DNA of 64,000 nt from Streptomyces sp. H27-C3 (GCF_030063415.1 NZ_JASITA010000007.1:124001-188000), one strand, 5' to 3'. Shown: positions 8,202 to 17,049, counted from the first letter of the stretch. A program made the numbers and translations. Notes: a model not told the origin generated them from the letters alone.

Positions 8202-9533
8202 GTGCGCAACAAGGTTCTGCCTTCCCTGTTCTGTGCCGGGCTCATAGTGGCCACCAGCGTGTTGGCCGGCACAGCGGCCACCGCCGCCGAAGCCGCGCCC
8301 GCGTCGCAGACCGCCGCGGCCGGCATTCGCGAGAAGCTGGAGCGGATCCCCGGACTGACCGTCGTGTCCGAGGGGGACAAGGGCGGATTCCCTCTCTACA
8401 CCCTGAGGCTGACCCAGCCCGTCGACCACAGCCGCCCCGGGCGTGGTTCCTTCGAGCAGACCTTCACGCTGTGGCACAAGGCCGAGAGCGCGTCGGTGGT
8501 GCACTACACCGGCGGCTACGGGCTGTCCTCGGGCACGCGTGAGATCACCACGTTGCTCGGCGCCAACCAGGTCAGCCTGGAGCACCGCTACTTCAACACC
8601 TCGCGCCCCGCCGACGTCGACTGGGACGACCTGAACGTCTGGCAGGAAGCGAGCGACGAGCACGCGATCGTCAAGGCGCTCAAGGGCATCTACACCGCGA
8701 AGTGGCTGGGCACCGGCGCCAGCAAGGGCGGCATGACGCAGGTCTACCACGAGCGTTACTACCCCAAGGACCTCGACGCCGTCGTCGCCTATGTCGCGCC
8801 GAACGACGCGGACAACCGGGACGACAGCGTCTACGAGGAGTTCTTCAATACCGTCGGCACCGCCGAGTGCCGCAGTGCGCTGAACGCCGTGCAGCGCGAA
8901 ATGCTGGTGCGGCGCGACGCGATGCTGCCGCGCTTCGAGGCCACGTCCAAGGAGCAGGGCCTCACCTTCAAGTACCTCGGCACACCCGACCGTGCCTTCG
9001 AGTTCTCGGTGCTCGACCAGGTGTGGAACTTCTGGCAGAGCGGTACGTACACCGACTGCCCGGCCGTCCCGGACGCCAAGAAGGCCACCGACGACGAGCT
9101 GTACGCCTGGTCGCTGGACCACGGCCTGAGCATCTACTCGGACGAGGGCAACGGCCCGGAGGGCACCGGCCCGTACTACCGGCAGGCCGCGAGCCAGCTG
9201 GGCTGGGCCGACCTGAAGTTCAAGCACCTGCGCGACGTCCGCAACTACCCAGGCGTCTACCAGCCCAACTCGGTGCTGCCCGAGGACATGCGCACGTCGT
9301 ACAACGGCCGCGCCATCAAGGACGTCGACCGCTGGGTGGCCACGCAGGGCACGCAGATGATGTTCGTGTACGGACAGAACGACCCGTGGAGCGCGGAGCG
9401 GTTCAGGCCGAGCCGGCATGACTCGCACCTGTTTGTCGCCCCGGACACCAACCACGGCGCCCTGATCTCGAAGCTGACGCCCGAGGAGCGGGCCAAGGCC
9501 GAGGCGACGGTCAAGCGCTGGGCAGGCCAGTAG
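8202..9533 (+). CDS. secreted S37-family prolyl tri/tetrapeptidyl aminopeptidase
   Basis: This 443-residue exported serine peptidase has a classic signal peptide (MRNKVLPSLFCAGLIVATSV, cleavage likely after the Ala-rich stretch near 30). The nucleophile elbow GTGASKGGM places Ser174. The acid and base are probably in YGQNDPWSAE and DTNHGALIS near the C-terminus. The family (S37, first known from S. mobaraensis) releases N-terminal tri/tetrapeptides ending in Pro. GTG 8202 is chosen because GAGGGG precedes it by 7 nt and it puts the signal peptide at the N-terminus. Longer frames lack this. A strong terminator follows. Confidence 0.85.
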   Translation: MRNKVLPSLFCAGLIVATSVLAGTAATAAEAAPASQTAAAGIREKLERIPGLTVVSEGDKGGFPLYTLRLTQPVDHSRPGRGSFEQTFTLWHKAESASVVHYTGGYGLSSGTREITTLLGANQVSLEHRYFNTSRPADVDWDDLNVWQEASDEHAIVKALKGIYTAKWLGTGASKGGMTQVYHERYYPKDLDAVVAYVAPNDADNRDDSVYEEFFNTVGTAECRSALNAVQREMLVRRDAMLPRFEATSKEQGLTFKYLGTPDRAFEFSVLDQVWNFWQSGTYTDCPAVPDAKKATDDELYAWSLDHGLSIYSDEGNGPEGTGPYYRQAASQLGWADLKFKHLRDVRNYPGVYQPNSVLPEDMRTSYNGRAIKDVDRWVATQGTQMMFVYGQNDPWSAERFRPSRHDSHLFVAPDTNHGALISKLTPEERAKAEATVKRWAGQ

Positions 9534-9547
9534 GAGCAGCGGGAACC

Positions 9548-9583
9548 CCGGACGGGCTTGAAGCGCCGCTCAAGCCCGTCCGG
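9548..9583. terminator. bidirectional terminator between convergent genes
   Basis: CCGGACGGGCTTGA (9548-9561) pairs perfectly with TCAAGCCCGTCCGG (9570-9583), a 14-bp stem with an 8-nt loop. It lies between the convergent peptidase and penicillin-binding protein genes. Confidence 0.85.
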
Positions 9584-9595
9584 TGCTGTCTCACC

Positions 9596-11047
9596 TCACC
9601 GGCCGATCGCCGCCTTCATCACCTTCTGTGCGATCGGCGCCGCCAGACCGTTGCCGCTGACTTCTGAGCGCGCCGCACCCGAGTCCTCGACGAGGACCGC
9701 GACCGCGACCTCCTTGCCGGACGAGCTGTCCTTCGCGTACGACGTGAACCAGGCGTACGGCGTCTTGCTGTTCGCCACGCCGTGCTGCGCGGTGCCGGTC
9801 TTGCCGCCCACTTCGGCGCCGTCGATCTGCGCGTTCGTGCCCGTGCCGTCCTTGACGACCGTGACCATCGCGCTCTGCAACTGCTCGGCGGTCGACGAGG
9901 ACACGACCCGCTCGCTGCCCGCGTCGTCCAGCTCCTCAAGGTCGTTGCCGTCGCCGTCCGTCACCTTGGAGACCATGTGCGGCGACGCCAGCTCGCCGCC
10001 ATTGGCGAGGGCCGCCGAGACCATGGCCATCTGCAGCGGGGTGGCCGTCACCTCGAACTGGCCGATGCCGGTGAGCGCGGTCTGCGGCTTGTCCATGCCG
10101 GACGGGTAGACACTCTCCGAGGCCCTGACCGGCACATCCAGCTTCTCGGTGTTGAAACCGAACTTCTCCGACATCGCCTTCACCTTGTCCTGGCCGAGGT
10201 CGACGGCCAGCTTCGCGAAGACGTTGTTGCAGGAGAACTTGAGCGCGCTGCGCAGCGTCGCGTTCTCGCAAGGGGCGGAGGCGTTCTCGTTCTTCAGGAC
10301 CGTCCGGGTGTTGGGCAGGGTGTACGGGTTCGGGCTTTCCGTCTTCTCGTCGACCGACCCGTGGATCCCGTCCTCCAGCGCCGCGGCGGCGACCACCAGC
10401 TTGAACGTCGACCCCGGCGGCAGCGGCTGGCGCAGTGCCCGGTTGACCAGCGGCTTGTCCTGGTCCTTCAGCAGTTGCTGCCAGGTGTCGCCGTCCGTGG
10501 TCCCGCTGATCTTCGAGGGGTCGTACGACGGGGTGGACACCATCCCCAGGATCCGCCCGGTCTTGGGATCCACGGCGACGGCCGCGCCCTTCTTTTCGCC
10601 CAGCGCCTCGTACGCCGCCTTCTGCACGGCGGGGTCGATGGTCGTCACGACGTCGCCCGGCTCGGTCTGCTTGCCGGTGATGACATCCGCCGGGTTCTTC
10701 AGCCGGTTGTCGGTGCCGTCCAGGACATCGCTGTAGATGCCTTCGAGCTGGGTGGACCCGTACGCCTGTGAGCCGTAGCCGGTGACGGCCGAGTAGAGGT
10801 CACCGTTGGTGTAGGTGCGCTTGTACGCGAGATCGCCGACCTCCGTCTTCTTCGATCCGGTGACCGGCGAACCGGCCACGATGATGTTCCCGAGCGGCTG
10901 CGCGTACTGCGCGATCGTGTTCCGCCGGTTGTTCTTGTCGTCTGCGAGGGCCTGGCCTTGGTATGCCTGCACCCAGGTGGCCCGCACCAGCAGGGCGAGC
11001 ACCATCAGCAGGCAGAAGACCGAAGCGTGCCTGATTGTTTTGTTCAT
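9596..11047 (-). CDS. class B penicillin-binding protein (PbpA-type transpeptidase)
   Basis: This 483-residue peptidoglycan transpeptidase has one N-terminal membrane anchor (about 8-27), a dimerisation domain to about 140, and a transpeptidase domain. All three active-site motifs are present: STFK with S213, SCN at 272-274, and KTGT at 416-419. The N-terminus MNKTIRHASVFCLLMVLALL is like the PbpA paralogues that act with RodA/FtsW-type polymerases. Unlike the main pbpA, it is not next to a rodA or serine/threonine kinase gene here, so it is probably an accessory paralogue. Nothing suggests loss of function. Confidence 0.9.
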   Translation of the reverse strand: MNKTIRHASVFCLLMVLALLVRATWVQAYQGQALADDKNNRRNTIAQYAQPLGNIIVAGSPVTGSKKTEVGDLAYKRTYTNGDLYSAVTGYGSQAYGSTQLEGIYSDVLDGTDNRLKNPADVITGKQTEPGDVVTTIDPAVQKAAYEALGEKKGAAVAVDPKTGRILGMVSTPSYDPSKISGTTDGDTWQQLLKDQDKPLVNRALRQPLPPGSTFKLVVAAAALEDGIHGSVDEKTESPNPYTLPNTRTVLKNENASAPCENATLRSALKFSCNNVFAKLAVDLGQDKVKAMSEKFGFNTEKLDVPVRASESVYPSGMDKPQTALTGIGQFEVTATPLQMAMVSAALANGGELASPHMVSKVTDGDGNDLEELDDAGSERVVSSSTAEQLQSAMVTVVKDGTGTNAQIDGAEVGGKTGTAQHGVANSKTPYAWFTSYAKDSSSGKEVAVAVLVEDSGAARSEVSGNGLAAPIAQKVMKAAIGR

Positions 11048-11131
11048 CCCGTACGAAGGACGAGCGACGGGGGCGCGGACGTTCCCATATGTCGCGCTTC
11101 TCAGGAAAACTTCATCTGGCGCCCCCCGGTG

Positions 11132-11887
11132 TCAGCCGGGGGTGATGAAGCCCGACTCGTACGCCTTGATCACCGCCTGGGTGCGGTCCCGCGCCCCCGT
11201 CTTGGCCAGCACGGCCGCCACATGGCTCTTGGCCGTCGTCGGGCCGACCAGCAGCCTTCCGGCGATCTCCGCGTTCGTCAGGCCCGCCGCCATCAGGCGC
11301 AGCACCTCCGACTCGCGGTCGGTGAGCCGCGCCACCCAGGGCGGCGGTGCGGCGGGCCGCCGGGCGGCGTGCCCGGCGGCCAGGCCGCGCAGCGCGGCCG
11401 GGAAGAGCAGGGAGTCGCTGCGGGCCACCAGCCGGACCGCCTGGACGAGGTCCTCGGCGGCGGCGCGTTTGAGGAGGAAGCCCGAGGCGCCGGCGCGCAG
11501 GGCGTCGTACACATAGGAGTCGTTCTCGAAGGTGGTGACGACAACGATGCGCGGCGGCTCGGAGAGGGTGGCCAGGATCTGCTCGGTGGCGCGGATGCCG
11601 TCGATCTCCGGCATGCGTACGTCCATCAGCACCACATCGGGCCGCAGCTCGCGCACCACCGACACGGCCTGCGCGCCCGTCGCCGCCTCGCCGACGACCT
11701 CCAGGTCGGGCTCGGCGTCCAGGATGACCCGCAGCGCGGTGCGGACCATGCGCTCGTCGTCGGCGACCACGACGCGGACCGTGCGCGAGGTGCCCGGTGT
11801 GTCCGGTGCGGCTGCCGTGTTCGGTGTGTCCGCCGTGCCCGGTGCGGTTGCCGTGGTCGGTGGGTTCTGTGGGTTCGGTGTGCTCAT
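11132..11887 (-). CDS. NarL/LuxR-family response regulator
   Basis: This 251-residue two-component regulator has a receiver domain at about 36-155 with acidic pocket D43/D44, phosphoacceptor D89 in LMDVRMPEIDG, and the lysine in GFLLKR. A LuxR helix-turn-helix follows at about 180-240 (LTDRESEVLRLMAAGLTNAE, then IAGRLLVGPTTAKSHVAAVL). The first 35 residues are Thr/Pro/Ala-rich and come from near-repetitive DNA at 11790-11885. The start overlaps the stop of the preceding gene (ATGA). That gene should encode its histidine kinase but has lost the kinase core, so this regulator may be an orphan. Confidence 0.9.
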   Translation of the reverse strand: MSTPNPQNPPTTATAPGTADTPNTAAAPDTPGTSRTVRVVVADDERMVRTALRVILDAEPDLEVVGEAATGAQAVSVVRELRPDVVLMDVRMPEIDGIRATEQILATLSEPPRIVVVTTFENDSYVYDALRAGASGFLLKRAAAEDLVQAVRLVARSDSLLFPAALRGLAAGHAARRPAAPPPWVARLTDRESEVLRLMAAGLTNAEIAGRLLVGPTTAKSHVAAVLAKTGARDRTQAVIKAYESGFITPG

Positions 11888-12579
11888 CGGGCGCCGCCGC
11901 CGGTCGGCAGGTGCGCCGTGAGCCGCCAGACTTCGCCGCGCGGCCCGGCCTCGGCGTGGCCGCCGAGCAGCGTGGTCCGCTCCGCGATGCGGCGCAGGCC
12001 CCGGCCGCCCCCGGGGCGCGGGACGGGGACACCCTGCCACAAGTGACCCCACCGCTCGCGGGCGTACAGCGCGAACAGGGCTCCCAGCGCGAGGCCCTGC
12101 ATGATGAAGCCGGGGTAGACGACGGCAAAGACCCACTCGTCGAGGAAGGGCTCCCTCGACGCGGACCCGCTGCCCGCACCGGTGAAGAGCTTGACCACGA
12201 GCTGGAGCGGATACGCGGTCATGATCGGCGTCAGCAGCCCGCCCGCCGCCCACATGGGCAGCGCCAGGAGCCAGGCCGGGACGCGCCGCCCCCAGGCCTG
12301 GGTGAGCAGCAGCGCCAGCACGATGACGGCGCTGTCCATCAGGACCGTCACGCTGTTGGCGACGGCCATCACGCCCGGCTTGTCGAGCAGCACGCTGTCG
12401 TCCGGGATGCCCACGTGGCTCCCGGCGATCCAGGAGATCTTCAGCGCGAGGTAGGGCACGCAGGAGACGACGGCGACGGCACGCAGCGTCCGGCGCAGCG
12501 GCCCGGTGCGGGACGGGTGGGCGGACGGGCGGGCCGCCGGCGGGCCGGCGGAGGCGGGGAGGAGCGGTGGGTGTGTCAT
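11884..12579 (-). pseudogene. membrane protein fused to the tail of a NarL-type histidine kinase (kinase core deleted)
   Basis: The 231-residue frame has an N-terminal membrane region with about four to five helices (residues 31-175). Near residue 185 it switches to GGGRGLRRIAERTTLLGGHA and ends WRLTAHLP, the G2 box and last strands of a HATPase domain. The DHp His, N box and G1 box are absent. The simplest reading is an in-frame deletion joining a membrane-protein gene to the 3' end of the kinase gene, with the junction near 12010-12035. The open frame and its ATGA overlap with the response-regulator gene are intact, so it may still be translated, but it cannot autophosphorylate. Confidence 0.7.
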
Positions 12580-12686
12580 GGCATCCACACTTCCGGCCGC
12601 CGCCGCCGGGCACGTCCTGCGCGGCGACGATCCGCCTCCGCCGCGCGGCGGAGACGGCCTTCGCCCGATGGCGCCCACTCGCCGCG

Positions 12687-12737
12687 CCTCACCCGGCAGA
12701 CCTCACGCGCCGTCCCTCACCCGGCGGACCTCACCCG
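12687..12737. repeat. two tandem 23-bp repeats
   Basis: A 23-mer beginning CCTCACCCGGC occurs at 12687-12709 and again at 12715-12737 with two differences, separated by 5 nt. The second copy runs into the 3' end of the acetyltransferase gene. It may be a slippage product. Confidence 0.5.
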
Positions 12738-13201
12738 CTGAGGGTGAGGATCAGCCCTTCGGTCTCCGCGCCTCGGCCGTTCGCGTAGGTCCGCTCGCGC
12801 CCGACCACCGTGAAGCCGCACTTCTCCAGCACCCGGATCGAACCGGTGTTGTCGGCGGCGGCGCGGCCGAGCAGCGGCCGCTCGGGCACCAGCGCGAGCA
12901 GCGCCCGCAGGGCCGCGGTGGCCACCCCGCGGCCCCAGAACGCGCGGGCGATCCAGTACGTCACTTCACGTTCGTCCAGCGGCCCGTACACCGCGGCGCT
13001 GCCCGCGACCTCTCCGTCGGCCAGGATCGTGCGCACCACCACGTCGGAGTCGAGGATCCGCACCCAGTGCGCGTCGAAATGGGCCCGGTCCGAGGGGTCC
13101 TCGGAGGTGAACGCCGCCATCAGAACGGACTCCGGGTCCTGCGTCTGCTCGAAGAACAGAGGCAGGTCGGACGGCCGCACTTCGCGCAAATTGACATCCA
13201 T
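12731..13201 (-). CDS. GNAT-family N-acetyltransferase (RimJ/RimL-like)
   Basis: This 156-residue protein begins MDVNLREVRPSDLPLFFEQT and carries the acetyl-CoA loop motif FWGRGVATAALRALL around 92-106, then NTGSIRVLEKCGFTVVGRER, typical of RimJ/RimL-like GNATs. The acceptor is unknown. ATG 13201 is chosen with a GAGG-type site upstream. The gene sits 6 nt downstream of the IclR gene stop, so it may be co-transcribed from the IclR promoter without an obvious pathway link. Confidence 0.82.
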   Translation of the reverse strand: MDVNLREVRPSDLPLFFEQTQDPESVLMAAFTSEDPSDRAHFDAHWVRILDSDVVVRTILADGEVAGSAAVYGPLDEREVTYWIARAFWGRGVATAALRALLALVPERPLLGRAAADNTGSIRVLEKCGFTVVGRERTYANGRGAETEGLILTLSG

Positions 13202-13207
13202 CAAGAG

Positions 13208-13978
13208 TCAGAGCCTCCGGGTGGCGAGAGTGAGCCGGTCGCGCGCGTCGAAGAGCGCGTCCTTGATCATCTGTTCGTGGCCGGGAGTGAGCCGGGCGAC
13301 CGGCACCGAGCAGCTGATCGCGTCGCGCGCCGGTGTGCGGTACGGAATCGCGATGCCGAAGCAGCGCAGACCCAGCGTGTTCTCCTCGCGATCCACCGCG
13401 TACCCCTGCTCGCGGATGAGATGCAGCTCCTCGATGAGCTTCTCGCGGTCGGTGATGGTGTGCTCGGTGAGCGGCGCCATCGTCTCCGGCAGCAGCTTGC
13501 GGACCTGCTCGTCGGTGTGGGTCGCGAGCAGCGCCTTGCCGAGGGATGTTGAGTGCGCGGGCAGCCGACGCCCGACGCGGGTGAAGGGGCGCAGATAGTG
13601 CTGCGACTGGCGGGTGGCGAGGTAGACGACGTTCGTGCCGTCGAGACGGGCCAGGTGGATCGTCTCGGTCGTGTCGTCGGAGAGCCGGTCCAGGGTGGGC
13701 CTGGCGGAGGTCACGACCTCGTCGCCGTCGATGTACGACGTACCGACGAGGAGGGCCCGCACGCCGATGCCGTACCGCGTGCCCGTCGCGTCGGTCTCCA
13801 CCCAGCCGAGCTCGACCAGGGTGCGCAACAGCATGTAGAGGCTGGACTTGGGGTAGCCGACGGCTTCCTGCACGGCGGCGAGGGAGTGCATACCGGGGCG
13901 TCCCGCGAAATATTCGAGCAATTCCACGGTCCGCACCGCGGACTTGACTTGTGCTCCACCTGAATCGGCAGCCGACAT
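13208..13978 (-). CDS. IclR-family transcriptional regulator
   Basis: This 256-residue protein has an N-terminal winged helix (VKSAVRTVELLEYFAGRPGM, then VGYPKSSLYMLLRTLVELGW) and a C-terminal IclR effector domain (HLARLDGTNVVYLATR, AHSTSLGKALLA, AVDREENTLGLRCFGIAIPY). It is divergent from the 2-oxoglutarate semialdehyde dehydrogenase gene with a palindrome in the spacer, so it probably senses a sugar-acid intermediate and controls the uronate/glucarate genes. ATG 13978 (MSAADSGG) is preferred over an upstream in-frame ATG that would overlap the operator region. Confidence 0.88.
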   Translation of the reverse strand: MSAADSGGAQVKSAVRTVELLEYFAGRPGMHSLAAVQEAVGYPKSSLYMLLRTLVELGWVETDATGTRYGIGVRALLVGTSYIDGDEVVTSARPTLDRLSDDTTETIHLARLDGTNVVYLATRQSQHYLRPFTRVGRRLPAHSTSLGKALLATHTDEQVRKLLPETMAPLTEHTITDREKLIEELHLIREQGYAVDREENTLGLRCFGIAIPYRTPARDAISCSVPVARLTPGHEQMIKDALFDARDRLTLATRRL

Positions 13979-14050
13979 TGCTCTTCGCCCTTCTTGACCA
14001 CACAGAACACCCGGAAATAAAGTCCCCATCATATTCATCATCAGGAACTG

Positions 14051-14068
14051 TGTTCAGAATACCGAACA
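14051..14068. promoter_or_regulatory. putative IclR operator
   Basis: TGTTCAGAATACCGAACA is an inverted repeat with arms TGTTC/GAACA and an 8-nt centre, in the spacer between the divergent IclR and dehydrogenase genes. A second short palindrome, GAACTGTGTTC, overlaps it at 14044-14054. The GTTC-N-GAAC form is common for IclR-type sites. Confidence 0.6.
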
Positions 14069-14106
14069 ACTTCTGATGGTCGGCAGTGAAGCTGGAAGGA
14101 ATCTCG

Positions 14107-15648
14107 GTGGCAGCAGCACCAGTCTGGAGCGTCGACCCTCGAACCGGGAAGCCGCGCGAGCAGGTTGCGGTGGAGGCTACAGCGGCGGAGGTGGACGCGG
14201 CGGTGCGCGCGGCCCACGCCGCGCGCGGGGCCCTCGCGGACCGCACCGTGCGTGCGGCCCTGCTGCGCACGGTGGCGGATCTTCTCGACGGGACCGGCGA
14301 GCGCATCATCGAGGCCGCGGACGCCGAGACGGCGCTCGGCCCGGTCCGCCTCACCGGCGAACTCGCCCGCACCACGGCCCAGTTGCGGACCTTCGCGGAG
14401 GTCGTCGACGAGGGCGCGTATCTCGACATCCGCATCGACCACGCCGACTCCGCGCAGACCCCGCCCTGGCCCGACCTGCGCCGCTGGAAGGTGCCGCTCG
14501 GCGTCGTCGCGGTCTACTCCGCGAGCAATTTCCCGCTGGCCTTCTCGGTGCCCGGCGGCGACACGGCCAGTGCGCTCGCCGCGGGCTGCCCGGTCGTCGT
14601 CAAGGCGCACCCCGACCACCCGGCGACCTCCGAGCTGTGCGCCGCTGTGGTGCACCGCGCCGCCGAGCGGCTCGGGCTCGACCAGGACATCCTCGTCCTG
14701 GTGCACGGCTTCGAAGCGGGCGTCGAGCTGGTCAAGCACCCGCTGGTGACCGCCGCGGGCTTCACCGGGTCGGTACGGGGAGGGCGCGCCCTCTTCGACG
14801 CCGCGGCGGCCCGGCCGACGCCGATCCCCTTCCACGGCGAGCTCGGCAGCCTCAACCCGGTCGTGGTGACCGAGGCCGCAGCCGCCGAGCGGGCCGAGCA
14901 GATCGGCGCCGGACTGGCGACCTCGATGACGATGGGCGTCGGCCAGTTCTGCACCAAGCCGGGCTTCGTACTGGCCCCCGCGGGAGCGGCGGGCGACCGG
15001 CTGCTGAAGTCCCTCACCGAGGCCGTCAGCGACACCGCGTCCGGGGTCCTGCTCGACCAGCGGATGCGCGACAGCTTCGTCGCCGGCGTCCGGGAGCGGG
15101 TCGAACTGCCCGACGTGGACGCCCCGGTGACGCCCGGCGCGGGCGGCGAGCACACGGTGAGCGCGGGATTCCTGACCGTACCGGCGCGCGTCCTGGCCAC
15201 CGAGGGACCGCACGACCTCCTGCTGGAGGAGTGCTTCGGCCCGGTCACCGTCGTCGCCCGCTACGAGGACCCCGCCGAGATCACGGCGGTACTCGCCCGG
15301 CTCCCCGGCAACCTCACGGCCACCCTCCAGCTCTCCGCGGAGGAGGGCGCGGGCACCGAGGGCTCGGGCGCCGAGCTGCTCGCGGAGCTCACCCCGCTGG
15401 CCGGCCGCGTCCTCGTCAACGGCTGGCCGACCGGAGTCGCCGTGGCCCCGGCCCAGCACCACGGCGGCCCCTACCCGGCGACGACGTCGACCTCCACCTC
15501 GGTGGGCGCGACCGCGATCGAGCGCTGGCTGCGCCCGGTCTCGTACCAGTCGACGCCCGATGCGCTGCTCCCGGCGGAGCTGTGCGACGCCAACCCGGGA
15601 GCGGTGCCGCGCCGTGTGGACGGCCGCCCGGAGGAGCCCCGTCCATGA
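14107..15648 (+). CDS. 2,5-dioxovalerate (2-oxoglutarate semialdehyde) dehydrogenase
   Basis: This 513-residue aldehyde dehydrogenase should oxidise 2-oxoglutarate semialdehyde to 2-oxoglutarate with NAD(P)+. The general base E245 is in FHGELGSLNP and the nucleophile C282 in GVGQFCTKPGF, both signatures of the KGSADH subfamily, as is YSASNFPLAFSVPGGDTASA. GTG 14107 is taken as start because GGAAGGA lies 6 nt before it. The GTG at 14086 has no such site. It overlaps the next gene by 4 nt. It completes the route that begins with Udh and KdgD at 0.3-2.3 kb. Confidence 0.88.
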   Translation: MAAAPVWSVDPRTGKPREQVAVEATAAEVDAAVRAAHAARGALADRTVRAALLRTVADLLDGTGERIIEAADAETALGPVRLTGELARTTAQLRTFAEVVDEGAYLDIRIDHADSAQTPPWPDLRRWKVPLGVVAVYSASNFPLAFSVPGGDTASALAAGCPVVVKAHPDHPATSELCAAVVHRAAERLGLDQDILVLVHGFEAGVELVKHPLVTAAGFTGSVRGGRALFDAAAARPTPIPFHGELGSLNPVVVTEAAAAERAEQIGAGLATSMTMGVGQFCTKPGFVLAPAGAAGDRLLKSLTEAVSDTASGVLLDQRMRDSFVAGVRERVELPDVDAPVTPGAGGEHTVSAGFLTVPARVLATEGPHDLLLEECFGPVTVVARYEDPAEITAVLARLPGNLTATLQLSAEEGAGTEGSGAELLAELTPLAGRVLVNGWPTGVAVAPAQHHGGPYPATTSTSTSVGATAIERWLRPVSYQSTPDALLPAELCDANPGAVPRRVDGRPEEPRP

Positions 15649-16259
15649 GTGACCAGCTCGAACTGCCGGAGCTGCCCTTCCCGCTGCGCCGGTACGGTCC
15701 CGACGGCTCCTGGTCGCGGGAGGGCGGGGCACTCACCGGCTGGGCGGGGCCCCGCCAGGACCGCTTCGTGCCGCCGTCGGGCGAGGCCCTGGACTCCGCG
15801 TCCGGCGCGCCGCGCCTGCTCGGCGCGCCCGAAGGCGACTTCCAGCTCATCGCCCGGGTGACGGCGGGGCTCGCCGCCTCCGGCGACGCCGGGGTGCTGT
15901 ATCTGCACGTCGGCGAGCGGGAGTGGGCCAAGCTCTGCCTGGAGCTGTCTCCGGACCGGCCGACGGTCTGTACGGTCGTCACCCGGGGGCACTCCGACGA
16001 CGCCAACTCCTTCGTGGTCGACGGCGACCGGGTCTGGCTGCGCATCAGTCGTACGGGCAAGACCTTCGCCTTCCACGCCTCCACCGACGGCGAGCACTGG
16101 ACCTTCGTCCGGATCTTCACCCTCGGTACGCCGGAGCGGGCGGCGGCCGCGCTTGTGGGCTTCATGACACAGTCCCCGGTCGGCGAGGGGTGCGTGGTGA
16201 CGTTCGACCGGATCGAGTTCCGCCCGAGCTGGCCCAGGGGGCTGCGCGACGGCACCTGA
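15645..16259 (+). CDS. DUF1349 concanavalin-like protein
   Basis: This 204-residue protein matches the DUF1349 / 'regulation of enolase' family, a beta-sandwich of the concanavalin type: FQLIARVTAG, DAGVLYLHVGEREWAKLCLE, DRVWLRISRTGKTFAFHAST, DGEHWTFVRIF. The ATGA overlap with the dehydrogenase implies co-translation. No signal peptide is seen, so it is probably cytoplasmic and may bind a sugar or sugar acid. Its catalytic role, if any, is unknown. Confidence 0.8.
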   Translation: MSDQLELPELPFPLRRYGPDGSWSREGGALTGWAGPRQDRFVPPSGEALDSASGAPRLLGAPEGDFQLIARVTAGLAASGDAGVLYLHVGEREWAKLCLELSPDRPTVCTVVTRGHSDDANSFVVDGDRVWLRISRTGKTFAFHASTDGEHWTFVRIFTLGTPERAAAALVGFMTQSPVGEGCVVTFDRIEFRPSWPRGLRDGT

Positions 16260-16270
16260 CACCCGGTGAT

Positions 16271-16305
16271 CGGCTGCGGCCGGGCCGTGCGCCCGGCCGC
16301 AGCCG
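16271..16305 (+). terminator. 15-bp perfect hairpin terminator
   Basis: CGGCTGCGGCCGGGC (16271-16285) and GCCCGGCCGCAGCCG (16291-16305) form a perfect stem with a 5-nt loop, 12 nt after the DUF1349 stop. Confidence 0.85.
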
Positions 16306-16488
16306 GAGCGTCGTCGGCGCCGTGGCCGTCAGCAGGGCGGCGCCGATCAGCAGGCCCGTGCGCGGCCGATTCGCCGCGTCGGCAGCTGCGGGGCGAGGTC
16401 GGCCTCGCCCCGGCGCGTACCGTGCGTTGTTCAGCCGCGTCGCGGCCCCGCAACCGCAACCGCACGCCGACAAGATCGCGTCCACCTC
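16306..16488. other. non-coding spacer with a second hairpin
   Basis: GGGGCGAGG (16390-16398) and CCTCGCCCC (16403-16411) form a 9-bp stem with a 4-nt loop. A minus-strand stretch reads RTGLLIGAALLTATAPTTLR, a possible membrane-segment remnant, but nothing more can be assigned. No clear promoter for the next gene was found. Confidence 0.4.
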
Positions 16489-16974
16489 ATGATGATCAGA
16501 AACGCCACCCCCGCCGACCTCGACGCCATCATCCCCCTGCACGCGGCCGCCCGTGCCACGTACTACCGCGGCCGTATCCCCGAGGACGACTTCGACGGGC
16601 CCATCGAACAGGCCCGGGTCCGCGGCGGCTGGACCCGCGCACTCGCCCGGGGCCGCGGTGTGCTGTGCGCCGAGGCCGCCAACGGCACGCTCGCGGGCGT
16701 GGCCGCGTTCCACGAGGTCGACGGCGCCCTCACCCTCACCCAGCTCCATGTCGCCCCCGAGAGCTGGGGCCGTGGCATCGGCACCGCCCTGCACGCCGCC
16801 TGCGTCACGTCCTGGCAGCGCTCCGATGTCCGCGCCGCGCGCCTGGAGGTCTATGAGCGCAACCTGCGCGCCCAGGCCTTCTACGCCCGCCACGGCTGGC
16901 GCCCCGACCGTGTGACGCCACGCTCCGGTGCCCATCTGGTGCTGTGGCTGGATGTGCGGTCTGCGGGGGAATGA
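16489..16974 (+). CDS. GNAT-family N-acetyltransferase
   Basis: This 161-residue protein starts MMIRNATPADLDAIIPLHAA and has the acyl-CoA loop LTLTQLHVAPESWGRGIGTA at about 83-102, then LEVYERNLRAQAFYARHGWR, a classic GNAT C-terminal motif. The substrate is unknown. Two ATG codons in a row (16489, 16492) are both possible starts. It appears to be a single-gene unit. Confidence 0.85.
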   Translation: MMIRNATPADLDAIIPLHAAARATYYRGRIPEDDFDGPIEQARVRGGWTRALARGRGVLCAEAANGTLAGVAAFHEVDGALTLTQLHVAPESWGRGIGTALHAACVTSWQRSDVRAARLEVYERNLRAQAFYARHGWRPDRVTPRSGAHLVLWLDVRSAGE

Positions 16975-17049
16975 GCAGGCCACCACCTGTGTTGAGGCGG
17001 GAGCGGAGGGTGCCTCCGTGCCCGTCGGACCGTGGAGAGAAGAAGTCAC

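Noticed and set aside
8052..9455. 467-codon minus-strand frame
   Set aside because: Antisense of the S37 peptidase with signal peptide and active-site motif.
14041..15732. 563-codon minus-strand frame
   Set aside because: Antisense of the semialdehyde dehydrogenase gene, which has full catalytic motifs.
14076..16259. 727-codon plus-strand frame suggesting a fusion
   Set aside because: The first 520 codons are the wrong frame of the dehydrogenase; only the last 204 codons (DUF1349) are real, with their own ATG at 15645.
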